From Phlebotomus papatasi (taxonomy: Eukaryota > Arthropoda > Insecta > Diptera > Psychodidae), in the NCBI RefSeq assembly GCF_024763615.1, contig NW_026604456.1, positions 239,557 through 303,556 of the forward strand: a DNA stretch of 64,000 nucleotides. Direction: 5' to 3'. Both the position numbers and the translations under genes were made by a program. How positions within the stretch are numbered: position 1 is the first letter of the stretch; every line of letters starts with the position of its first letter. The notes under the pieces were generated by a model that had not been told where the DNA came from, did not search any database, and saw only the letters and a list, made by a program, of their open reading frames with translations. Positions 1 to 10,210 of the stretch are shown one piece after another.

Positions 1-50
1 AAAATTGAATGAGAATTTCATAAGTGTTTGAAAATCTTTAAAGTTGATTA

Positions 51-67
51 TCTCGAATAGTACGGGA
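51..67 (+). other. CENP-B-box-like 17-mer (exemplar, in most monomers)
   Basis: The 17-mer tctcgaatagtacggga matches 7 of the 9 core positions of the CENP-B box (nTTCGnnnnAnnCGGGn) at exact spacing. The misses are the first T of TTCG and the central A. Over the full 17-mer box consensus about 10 positions agree. The two CpGs of the monomer fall exactly where the box has its CpGs. CENP-B boxes are known from mammalian satellites, and pogo-like transposase-derived proteins exist elsewhere. Binding here is only a hypothesis, and a chance match is possible because one monomer gives one observation that is then copied. Confidence 0.3.
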
Positions 68-127
68 TAGAGGGGTCTCAAATTATGCACCCATTTAGAG
101 CCCCCCTGAGGCTAGATTTGTGCAAAA

Positions 128-139
128 TTTCAATTGAAA
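128..139. other. 12-bp perfect palindrome in monomer tail (exemplar)
   Basis: The sequence tttcaattgaaa equals its own reverse complement and occurs in nearly every monomer. In monomers with the aaaatttc to aaattttc variant (for example 1434-1449) the palindrome lengthens to 16 bp, attttcaattgaaaat. It lies inside the 22-bp sub-repeat, so monomers with extra sub-repeats carry two or three palindromes. It could be a dimeric protein site or simply a feature of A+T-rich satellite; no function is shown. Confidence 0.8.
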
Positions 140-3100
140 ATAAGCAAAATTGAATGAGAATTTCATAAGTGTTTGAAAATTTTTAAAGTTGATTATCTCG
201 AATAGTACGGGATAGAGGGGTCTCAAATTATGCACCCATATAGAGCCCCCCTGAAGCTAGATATGTGCAAAATTTCAATTGAAAATAAGCAAAATTGAAT
301 GAGAATTTCATAAGTGTTTGAAAATCTTTAAAGTTGATTATCTCGAATAGTACGGGATAGAGGGGTCTCAAATTATGCACCCATATAGAGCCCCCCTTGA
401 GGCTAGATTTGTGCAAAATTTCAATTGAAAATAAGCAAAATTGAATGAGAATTTCATAAGTGTTTGAAAATTTTTAAAGTTGATTATCTCGAATAGTACG
501 GGATAGAGGGGTCTCAAATTATGCACCCATTTAGAGCCCCCCTGAGGCTAGATTTGTGCAAAATTTCAATTGAAAATAAGCAAAATTGAATGAGAATTTC
601 ATAAGTGTTTGAAAATTTTTAAAGTTGATTATCTCGAATAGTACGGGATAGAGGGGTCTCAAATTATGCACCCATTTAGAGCCCCCCTGAGGCTAGATTT
701 GTGCAAAATTTCAATTGAAAATAAGCAAAATTGAATGAGAATTTCATAAGTGTTTGAAAATCTTTAAAGTTGATTATCTCGAATAGTACGGGATAGAGGG
801 GTCTCAAACTATGCACCCATTTAGAGCCCCCCTGAGGCTAGATTTGTGCAAAATTTCAATTGAAAATAAGCAAAATTGAATGAGAATTTCATAAGTGTTT
901 GAAAATCTTTAAAGTTGATTATCTCGAATAGTACGGGATAGAGGGGTCTCAAATTATGCACCCATTTAGAGCCCCCCTGAGGCTAGATTTGTGCAAAATT
1001 TCAATTGAAAATAAGCAAAATTGAATGAGAATTTCATAAGTGTTTGAAAATCTTTAAAGTTGATTATCTCGAATAGTACGGGATAGAGGGGTCTCAAATT
1101 ATGCACCCATTTAGAGCCCCCCTTGAGGCTAGATTTGTGCAAAATTTCAATTGAAAATAAGCAAAATTGAATGAGAATTTCATAAGTGTTTGAAAATCTT
1201 TAAAGTTGATTATCTCTAATAGTACGGGATAGAGGGGTCTCAAATTATGCACCCATTTAGAGCCCCCCTGAGGCTAGATTTGTGCAAAATTTCAATTGAA
1301 AATAAGCAAAATTGAATGAGAATTTCATAAGTGTTTAAAAATCTTTAAAGTTGATTATCTCGAATAGTACGGGATAGAGGGGTCTCAAATTATGCACCCA
1401 TATAGAGCCCCCCCTGAGGCTAGATTTGTGCAAATTTTCAATTGAAAATAAGCAAAATTGAATGAGAATTTCATAAGTGTTTGAAAATCTTTAAAGTTGA
1501 TTATCTCGAATAGTACGGGATAGAGGGGTCTCAAATTATGCACCCATTTAGAGCCCCCCTGAGGCTAGATTTGTGCAAAATTTCAATTGAAAATAAGCAA
1601 AATTGAATGAGAATTTCATAAGTGTTTGAAAATCTTTAAAGTTGATTATCTCGAATAGTACGGGATAGAGGGATCTCAAATTATGCACCCATTTAGAGCC
1701 CCCCTGAGGCTAGATTTGTGCAAAATTTCAATTGAAAACAAACAAAATTGAATGAGAATTTAATAAGTGTTTGAAAATCTTTAAAGTTGATTATCTCGAA
1801 TAGTACGGGATAGAGGGGTCTCAAATTATGCACCCATTTAGAGCCCCCCTGAGGCTAGATTTGTGCAAAATTTCAATTGAAAATAAGCAAAATTAAATGA
1901 GAATTTCATAAGTGTTTGAAAATTTTTAAAGTTGATTATCTCGAATAGTACGGGATAGAGGGGTCTCAAATTATGCACCCATTTAGAGCCCCCCTGAAGC
2001 TAGATTTGTGCAAAATTTCAATTGAAAATAAGCAAAATTGAATGAGAATTTCATAAGTGTTTGAAAATCTTTAAAGTTGATTATCTCGAATAGTACGGGA
2101 TAAAGGGATCTCACACTATGCACCCATTTAGAGCCCCCCTGAGGCTAGATTTGTGCAAATAAGCAAAATTTCAATTGAAAATAAGCAAAATTGAATGAGA
2201 ATTTCATAAGTGTTTGAAAATCTTTAAAGTTGATTATCTCGAATAGTACGGGATAAAGGGATCTCACACTATGCACCCATTTAGAGCCCCCCTGAGGCTA
2301 GATTTGTGCAAATTTTCAATTGAAAATAAGCAAAATTGAATGAGAATTTCATAAGTGTTTGAAAATCTTTAAAGTTGATTATCTCGAATAGTACGGGATA
2401 GAGGGGTCTCAAATTATACACCCATTTAGAGCCCCCCTGAGGCTAGATTTGTGCAAAATTTCAATTGAAAATAAGCAAAATTGAATGAGAATTTCATAAG
2501 TGTTTGAAAATCTTTAAAGTTGATTATCTCGAACAGTACGGGATAGAGGGGTCTCAAACTATGCACCCATTTAGAGCCCCCCTGAGGCTAGATTTGTGCA
2601 AAATTTCAATTGAAAATAAGCAAAATTGAATGAGAATTTCATAAGTGTTTGAAAATCTTTAAAGTTGATTATCTCGAATAGTACGGGATAGAGGGATCTC
2701 AAGTTATGCACCCATTTAGAGCCCCCCTGAGGCTAGATTTGTGCAAAATTTCAATTGAAAACAAACAAAATTGAATGAGAATTTAATAAGTGTTTGAAAA
2801 TCTTTAAAGTTGATTATCTCTAATAGTACGGGATAGAGGGGTCTCAAATTATGCACCCATTTAGAGCCCCCCTGAGGCTAGATTTGTGCAAAATTTCAAT
2901 TGAAAATAAGCAAAATTTCAATTGAAAATAAGCAAAATTGAATGAGAATTTCATAAGTGTTTGAAAATCTTTAAAGTTGATTATCTCGAATAGTACGGGA
3001 TAGAGGGGTCTCAAATTATGCACCCATATAGAGCCCCCCTGAGGCTAGATTTGTGCAAAATTTCAAATGAAAATAAGCAAAATTGAATGAGAATTTCATA

Positions 3101-4361
3101 AGTGTTTGAAAATCTTTAAAGTTGATTATCTCGAATAGTACGGGATAGAGGGGTCTCAAATTATGCACCCATTTAGAGCCCCCCTTGAGGCTAGATTTGT
3201 GCAAAATTTCAATTGAAAATAAGCAAAATTGAATGAGAATTTCATAAGTGTTTGAAAATCTTTAAAGTTGATTATCTCGAATAGTACGGGATAGAGGGGT
3301 CTCAAATTATGCACCCATTTAGAGCCCCCCTGAGGCTAGATTTGTGCAAAATTTCAATTGAAAATAAGCAAAATTGAATGAGAATTTCATAAGTGTTTAA
3401 AAATCTTTAAAGTTGATTATCTCGAATAGTACGGGATAGATGGGTCTCAAATTATGCACCCATATAGAGCCCCCCTGAGGCTAGATTTGTGCAAAATTTC
3501 AATTGAAAATAAGCAAAATTGAATGAGAATTTCATAAGTGTTTGAAAATCTTTAAAGTTGATTATCTCGAATAGTACGGGATAGAGGGGTCTCAAATTAT
3601 GCACCCATTTAGAGCCCCCCTGAGGCTAGATTTGTGCAAAATTTCAATTGAAAATAAGCAAAATTGAATGAGAATTTCATAAGTGTTTGAAAATCTTTAA
3701 AGTTGATTATCTCGAATAGTACGGGATAGAGGGATCTCAAATTATGCACCCATTTAGAGCCCCCCTGAGGCTAGATTTGTGCAAAATTTCAATTGAAAAC
3801 AAACAAAATTGAATGAGAATTTAATAAGTGTTTGAAAATCTTTAAAGTTGATTATCTCGAATAGTACGGGATAGAGGGGTCTCAAATTATGCACCCATTT
3901 AGAGCCCCCCTGAGGCTAGATTTGTGCAAAATTTCAATTGAAAATAAGCAAAATTGAATGAGAATTTCATAAGTGTTTGAAAATCTTTAAAGTTGATTAT
4001 CTCGAATAGTACGGGATAGAGGGGTCTCAAATTATGCACCCATTTAGAGCCCTTCTGAGGCTAGATTTGTGCAAAATTTCAATTGAAAATAAGCAAAATT
4101 GAATGAGAATTTCATAAGTGTTTGAAAATCTTTAAAGTTGATTATCTCGAATAGTACGGGATAGAGGGATCTCAAACTATGCACCCATTTAGAGCCCCCC
4201 TGAGGCTAGATTTGTGCAAAATTTCAATTGAAAATAAGCAAAATTAAATGAGAATTTCATAAGTGTTTGAAAATTTTTAAAGTTGATTATCTCGAATAGT
4301 ACGGGATAGAGGGGTCTCAAATTATGCACCCATTTAGAGCCCCCCTGAGGCTAGATTTGTG

Positions 4362-4427
4362 CAAAATTTCAATTGAAAATAAGCAAAATTTCAATTGAAA
4401 ATAAGCAAAATTTCAATTGAAAATAAG
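4362..4427 (+). repeat. 22-bp sub-repeat, three tandem copies (189-bp monomer)
   Basis: Three 22-bp units begin at 4362, 4384 and 4406, each starting caaaatttcaattg and ending aaaataag. Ordinary monomers have one unit; many have two (167-bp monomers) and several have three. Other triple examples lie near 5710-5776, 28312-28371, 30121-30182, 31924-31989, 35034-35103, 41153-41205, 42230-42287, 50092-50162, 58622-58692 and 61848-61907. The expansion changes monomer length in steps of about two helical turns. Replication slippage or unequal exchange within the tail is the simple explanation. Confidence 0.92.
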
Positions 4428-4435
4428 CAAAATTG

Positions 4436-5015
4436 AATGAGAATTTCATAAGTGTTTGAAAATCTTTAAAGTTGATTATCTCGAATAGTACGGGATAGAG
4501 GGGTCTCAAATTATGCACCCATTTAGAGCCCCCCTGAGGCTAGATTTGTGCAAAATTTCAATTGAAAATAAGCAAAATTGAATGAGAATTTCATAAGTGT
4601 TTAAAAATCTTTAAAGTTGATTATCTCGAATAGTACGGGATAGAGGGGTCTCAAATTATGCACCCATATAGAGCCCCCCTGAGGCTAGATTTGTGCAAAT
4701 TTTCAATTGAAAATAAGCAAAATTGAATGAGAATTTCATAAGTGTTTGAAAATCTTTAAAGTTGATTATCTCGAATAGTACGGGATAGAGGGGTCTCAAA
4801 TTATACACCCATTTAGAGCCCCCCTGAGGCTAGATTTGTGCAAAATTTCAATTGAAAATAAGCAAAATTGAATGAGAATTTCATAAGTGTTTGAAAATCT
4901 TTAAAGTTGATTATCTCGAACAGTACGGGATAGAGGGGTCTCAAACTATGCACCCATTTAGAGCCCCCCTGAGGCTAGATTTGTGCAAAATTTCAATTGA
5001 AAATAAGCAAAATTA
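4436..5015 (+). repeat. 580-bp tetramer higher-order repeat, unit 1
   Basis: This is four 145-bp monomers' worth of sequence with a distinct variant order (G30A monomer, cccatata plus aaattttc monomer, tatacaccc monomer, then gaacag plus aaactatg monomer with taaatgag). It is followed directly by a second copy at exactly 580 bp. The first differing base upstream is 4435 against 5015, which fixes the left edge. The pair is also present at 50169-51328 in the long-range copy, so the tetramer duplication is older than the block duplication. Confidence 0.85.
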
Positions 5016-5595
5016 AATGAGAATTTCATAAGTGTTTGAAAATCTTTAAAGTTGATTATCTCGAATAGTACGGGATAGAGGGGTCTCAAATTATGCACCC
5101 ATTTAGAGCCCCCCTGAGGCTAGATTTGTGCAAAATTTCAATTGAAAATAAGCAAAATTGAATGAGAATTTCATAAGTGTTTAAAAATCTTTAAAGTTGA
5201 TTATCTCGAATAGTACGGGATAGAGGGGTCTCAAATTATGCACCCATATAGAGCCCCCCTGAGGCTAGATTTGTGCAAATTTTCAATTGAAAATAAGCAA
5301 AATTGAATGAGAATTTCATAAGTGTTTGAAAATCTTTAAAGTTGATTATCTCGAATAGTACGGGATAGAGGGGTCTCAAATTATACACCCATTTAGAGCC
5401 CCCCTGAGGCTAGATTTGTGCAAAATTTCAATTGAAAATAAGCAAAATTGAATGAGAATTTCATAAGTGTTTGAAAATCTTTAAAGTTGATTATCTCGAA
5501 CAGTACGGGATAGAGGAGTCTCAAACTATGCACCCATTTAGAGCCCCCCTGAGGCTAGATTTGTGCAAAATTTCAATTGAAAATAAACAAAATTA
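5016..5595 (+). repeat. 580-bp tetramer higher-order repeat, unit 2
   Basis: Second tandem copy of the 4436-5015 tetramer. It differs at isolated bases, for example tagaggagtc near 5511 and aaataaac near 5581. Similarity to unit 1 at the 580-bp offset stops near 5623, where ctttaaa becomes tttttaaa. Confidence 0.85.
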
Positions 5596-6160
5596 AATGA
5601 GAATTTCATAAGTGTTTGAAAATTTTTAAAGTTGATTATCTCGAATAGTACGGGATAGAGGGGTCTCAAATTATGCACCCATTTAGAGCCCCCCTGAGGC
5701 TAGATTTGTGCAAAATTTCAATTGAAAATAAGCAAAATTTCAATTGAAAATAAGCAAAATTTCAATTGAAAATAAGCAAAATTGAATGAGAATTTCATAA
5801 GTGTTTGAAAATCTTTAAAGTTGATTATCTCGAATAGTACGGGATAGAGGGGTCTCAAATTATGCACCCATTTAGAGCCCCCCTGAGGCTAGATTTGTGC
5901 AAAATTTCAATTGAAAATAAGCAAAATTGAATGAGAATTTCATAAGTGTTTGAAAATTTTTAAAGTTGATTATCTCGAATAGTACGGGATAGAGGGGTCT
6001 CAAATTATGCACCCAATTAGAGCCCCCCTGAGGCTAGATTTGTGCAAAATTTCAATTGAAAATAAGCAAAATTGAATGAGAATTTCATAAGTGTTTGAAA
6101 ATTTTTAAAGTTGATTATCTCGAATAGTACGGGATAGAGGGGTCTCAAATTATGCACCCA

Positions 6161-6180
6161 TTAGATGAGAATTGCACCCA
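6161..6180 (+). repeat. 20-bp rearranged insertion in a monomer
   Basis: Between tatgcaccca and tttagagccc there are 20 extra bases, ttagatgagaattgcaccca. They are made of satellite pieces (ttaga, atgagaatt, gcaccca) and end with a repeat of gcaccca. The paralogous monomer near 52.2 kb lacks it, matching the change of offset from 46063 to 46043, so the insertion arose after the block duplication or is a local sequence error. Confidence 0.8.
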
Positions 6181-7780
6181 TTTAGAGCCCCCCTGAGGCT
6201 AGATTTGTGCAAAATTTCAATTGAAAATAAGCAAAATTGAATGAGAATTTCATAAGTGTTTGAAAATCTTTAAAGTTGATTATCTCGAATAGTACGGGAT
6301 AGAGGGGTCTCAAACTATGCACCCATTTAGAGCCCCCCTGAGGCTAGATTTGTGCAAAATTTCAATTGAAAATAAGCAAAATTGAATGAGAATTTCATAA
6401 GTGTTTGAAAATCTTTAAAGTTGATTATCTCGAATAGTACGGGATAGAGGGGTCTCAAACTATGCACCCATTTAGAGCCCCCCTGAGGCTAGATTTGTGC
6501 AAAATTTCAATTGAAAATAAGCAAAATTGAATGAGAATTTCATAAGTGTTTGAAAATCTTTAAAGTTGATTATCTCAAATAGTACGGGATAGAGGGGTCT
6601 CAAATTATGCACCCATTTAGAGCCCCCCTGAGGCTAGATTTGTGCAAAATTTCAATTGAAAATAAGCAAAATTGAATGAGAATTTCATAAGTGTTTGAAA
6701 ATCTTTAAAGTTGATTATCTCGAATAGTACGGGATAGAGGGGTCTCAAATTATGCACCCATTTAGAGCCCCCCTTGAGGCTAGATTTGTGCAAAATTTCA
6801 ATTGAAAATAAGCAAAATTGAATGAGAATTTCATAAGTGTTTGAAAATCTTTAAAGTTGATTATCTCTAATAGTACGGGATAGAGGGGTCTCAAATTATG
6901 CACCCATTTAGAGCCCCCCTGAGGCTAGATTTGTGCAAAATTTCAATTGAAAATAAGCAAAATTGAATGAGAATTTCATAAGTGTTTAAAAATCTTTAAA
7001 GTTGATTATCTCGAATAGTACGGGATAGAGGGGTCTCAAATTATGCACCCATATAGAGCCCCCCTGAGGCTAGATTTGTGCAAATTTTCAATTGAAAATA
7101 AGCAAAATTGAATGAGAATTTCATAAGTGTTTGAAAATCTTTAAAGTTGATTATCTCGAATAGTACGGGATAGAGGGGTCTCAAATTATGCACCCATTTA
7201 GAGCCCCCCTGAGGCTAGATTTGTGCAAAATTTCAATTGAAAATAAGCAAAATTGAATGAGAATTTCATAAGTGTTTGAAAATCTTTAAAGTTGATTATC
7301 TCGAATAGTACGGGATAGAGGGATCTCAAATTATGCACCCATTTAGAGCCCCCCTGAGGCTAGATTTGTGCAAAATTTCAATTGAAAACAAACAAAATTG
7401 AATGAGAATTTCATAAGTGTTTGAAAATCTTTAAAGTTGATTATCTCGAATAGTACGGGATAGAGGGGTCTCAAATTATGCACCCATTTAGAGCCCCCCT
7501 GAGGCTAGATTTGTGCAAAATTTCAATTGAAAATAAGCAAAATTAAATGAGAATTTCATAAGTGTTTGAAAATTTTTAAAGTTGATTATCTCGAATAGTA
7601 CGGGATAGAGGGGTCTCAAATTATGCACCCATTTAGAGCCCCCCTGAGGCTAGATTTGTGCAAAATTTCAATTGAAAATAAGCAAAATTTCAATTGAAAA
7701 TAAGCAAAATTGAATGAGAATTTCATAAGTGTTTGAAAATCTTTAAAGTTGATTATCTCGAATAGTACGGGATAGAGGGA

Positions 7781-10210
7781 TCTCAAACTATGCACCCATT
7801 TAGAGCCCCCCTGAGGCTAGATTTGTGCAAATTTTCAATTGAAAATAAGCAAAATTGAATGAGAATTTCATAAGTGTTTGAAAATCTTTAAAGTTGATTA
7901 TCTCGAATAGTACGGGATAGAGGGGTCTCAAATTATGCACCCATTTAGAGCCCCCCTGAGGCTAGATTTGTGCAAAATTTCAATTGAAAATAAGCAAAAT
8001 TGAATGAGAATTTCATAAGTGTTTGAAAATCTTTAAAGTTGATTATCTCGAATAGTACGGGATAGAGGGATCTCAAATTATGCACCCATTTAGAGCCCCC
8101 CTGAGGCTAGATTTGTGCAAAATTTCAATTGAAAACAAACAAAATTGAATGAGAATTTAATAAGTGTTTGAAAATCTTTAAAGTTGATTATCTCGAATAG
8201 TACGGGATAGAGGGGTCTCAAATTATGCACCCATTTAGAGCCCCCCTGAGGCTAGATTTGTGCAAAATTTCAATTGAAAATAAGCAAAATTTCAATTGAA
8301 AATAAGCAAAATTGAATGAGAATTTCATAAGTGTTTGAAAATCTTTAAAGTTGATTATCTCGAATAGTACGGGATAGAGGGGTCTCAAATTATGCACCCA
8401 TTTAGAGCCCCCCTGAGGCTAGATTTGTGCAAAATTTCAATTGAAAATAAGCAAAATTGAATGAGAATTTCATAAGTGTTTGAAAATCTTTAAAGTTGAT
8501 TATCTCGAATAGTACGGGATAGAGGGATCTCAAACTATGCACCCATTTAGAGCCCCCCTGAGGCTAGATTTGTGCAAAATTTCAATTGAAAATAAGCAAA
8601 ATTAAATGAGAATTTCATAAGTGTTTGAAAATCTTTAAAGTTGATTATCTCGAATAGTACGGGATAGAGGGGTCTCAAATTATGCACCCATTTAGAGCCC
8701 CCCTTGAGGCTAGATTTGTGCAAAATTTCAATTGAAAATAAGCAAAATTTCAATTGAAAATAAGCAAAATTGAATGAGAATTTCATAAGTGTTTGAAAAT
8801 CTTTAAAGTTGATTATCTCGAATAGTACGGGATAGAGGGGTCTCAAATTATGCACCCATTTAGAGCCCCCCTGAGGCTAGATTTGTGCAAAATTTCAATT
8901 GAAAATAAGCAAAATTGAATGAGAATTTCATAAGTGTTTGAAAATCTTTAAAGTTGATTATCTCGAATAGTACGGGATAGAGGGATCTCAAACTATGCAC
9001 CCATTTAGAGCCCCCCTGAGGCTAGATTTGTGCAAAATTTCAATTGAAAATAAGCAAAATTAAATGAGAATTTCATAAGTGTTTGAAAATCTTTAAAGTT
9101 GATTATCTCTAATAGTACGGGATAGAGGGGTCTCAAATTATGCACCCATTTAGAGCCCCCCTGAGGCTAGATTTGTGCAAAATTTCAATTGAAAATAAGC
9201 AAAATTGAATGAGAATTTCATAAGTGTTTGAAAATCTTTAAAGTTGATTATCTCGAATAGTACGGGATAGAGGGGTCTCAAATTATGCACCCATTTAGAG
9301 CCCCCCTTGAGGCTAGATTTGTGCAAAATTTCAATTGAAAATAAGCAAAATTTCAATTGAAAATAAGCAAAATTGAATGAGAATTTCATAAGTGTTTGAA
9401 AATCTTTAAAGTTGATTATCTCGAATAGTACGGGATAGAGGGGTCTCAAATTATGCACCCATTTAGAGCCCCCCTGAGGCTAGATTTGTGCAAAATTTCA
9501 ATTGAAAATAAGCAAAATTGAATGAGAATTTCATAAGTGTTTGAAAATCTTTAAAGTTGATTATCTCGAATAGTACGGGATAGAGGGATCTCAAATTATG
9601 CACCCATTTAGAGCCCCCCTGAGGCTAGATTTGTGCAAAATTTCAATTGAAAACAAACAAAATTGAATGAGAATTTAATAAGTGTTTGAAAATCTTTAAA
9701 GTTGATTATCTCGAATAGTACGGGATAGAGGGGTCTCAAATTATGCACCCATTTAGAGCCCCCCTGAGGCTAGATTTGTGCAAAATTTCAATTGAAAATA
9801 AGCAAAATTAAATGAGAATTTCATAAGTGTTTGAAAATTTTTAAAGTTGATTATCTCGAATAGTACGGGATAGAGGGGTCTCAAATTATGCACCCATTTA
9901 GAGCCCCCCTGAGGCTAGATTTGTGCAAAATTTCAATTGAAAATAAGCAAAATTTCAATTGAAAATAAGCAAAATTGAATGAGAATTTCATAAGTGTTTG
10001 AAAATCTTTAAAGTTGATTATCTCGAATAGTACGGGATAGAGGGGTCTCAAATTATGCACCCATTTAGAGCCCCCCTGAGGCTAGATTTGTGCAAAATTT
10101 CAATTGAAAATAAGCAAAATTTCAATTGAAAATAAGCAAAATTATGAGAATTTCATAAGTGTTTGAAAATCTTTAAAGTTGATTATCTCGAATAGTAGGG
10201 GATAGAGGGA
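7781..10210 (+). repeat. B-type superunit, 2430 bp
   Basis: The superunit is defined from the marker monomer with gggatctcaaacta followed by tail variant aaattttc. The same leader of 766 bp then reaches a taaatgag monomer and a 167-bp monomer at 8547-8855, with a similar pair 603 bp further at 9150. Equivalent leaders start at 10211, 12041, 15199, 18981, 21900 and 55643. The lengths differ because internal monomer groups were gained or lost. Confidence 0.75.

Larger units (their letters stand above)
1..145 (+). repeat. reference satellite monomer (145 bp)
   Basis: This first monomer is close to consensus and serves as the coordinate frame. In order it holds an A+T-rich half with A-tracts (1-50), a G-rich centre with the monomer's only two CpGs (51-78), a run of six C (about 101-106, seven in some copies), and a tail with a 12-bp palindrome (128-139). 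Recurring variants are G7A, C19A, G30A, C36T, G55T, T58C, ggggtctc to gggatctc, T to C in caaattatg, a cccattta to cccatata change, an extra T after the C-run, and ataagc to acaaac at the end. The start is arbitrary because the array is continuous. Confidence 0.95.
1..2937 (+). repeat. leading mosaic of satellite blocks
   Basis: Variant order shows that this stretch is assembled from pieces also present elsewhere. Bases 1 to about 610 match 28372 to about 28980 (including the gatatgtgc variant near 260). About 620-1200 matches 30511-31090, and about 1000-1900 matches 6650-7550 (the ctctaat variant at 1214 corresponds to 6865). Two adjacent monomers at 2098 and 2251 share the rare ataaagggatctcacac variant and are 153 bp apart, because the tail between them carries an extra 8 bp (aaataagc). 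No gene or unique sequence was seen. Confidence 0.75.
2938..9700 (+). repeat. B-type superblock, copy 1
   Basis: This multi-kb block is paralogous to about 48650-57600. Shared rare markers fix the alignment: gatagatggg at 3435 and 49146, gcccttctgagg with its ccc at 4050 and 49783, tatacaccc at 4801 and 50534 and again at 5381 and 51114, acccaattag at 6011 and 52074, ctctaat at 6865 and 52908, and tctcaaacta at 7781 and 53824. The offset shifts from 45711 to 45733 (one 22-bp unit), 46063 (the 51.4-51.8 kb rearrangement) and 46043 (the 20-bp insert at 6161). It contains no gene. Confidence 0.8.

Noticed and set aside
60..100. Promoter or ribosome-binding site (gggatagagggg upstream of atgcac)
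   Set aside because: It occurs in every monomer, and the plus-strand frame after atgcaccc closes almost at once at the tag of catttagag (and likewise in the variant catatag). The context is eukaryotic satellite.
101..106. G-quadruplex from the C-run and the GGG / GGGG runs
   Set aside because: Each strand has too few close G-runs per monomer (GGG and GGGG on plus, one run of six on minus) for an intramolecular quadruplex.
228..416. Minus-strand open frame of 62 residues (also near 3016, 28600, 30409, 48727 and 60928)
   Set aside because: It starts at TTG within the monomer and ends by chance in the next one; copies are satellite repeats, not a gene family.
8547..8855. Minus-strand open frame of 102 residues, repeated many times (also at 9150, 12807, 13410, 19747, 56409 and elsewhere)
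   Set aside because: It is read-through of one 145-bp plus one 167-bp monomer and starts at GTG. The frame shifts with every 145-bp monomer, there is no domain, and the repeat is equally conserved outside the frame.
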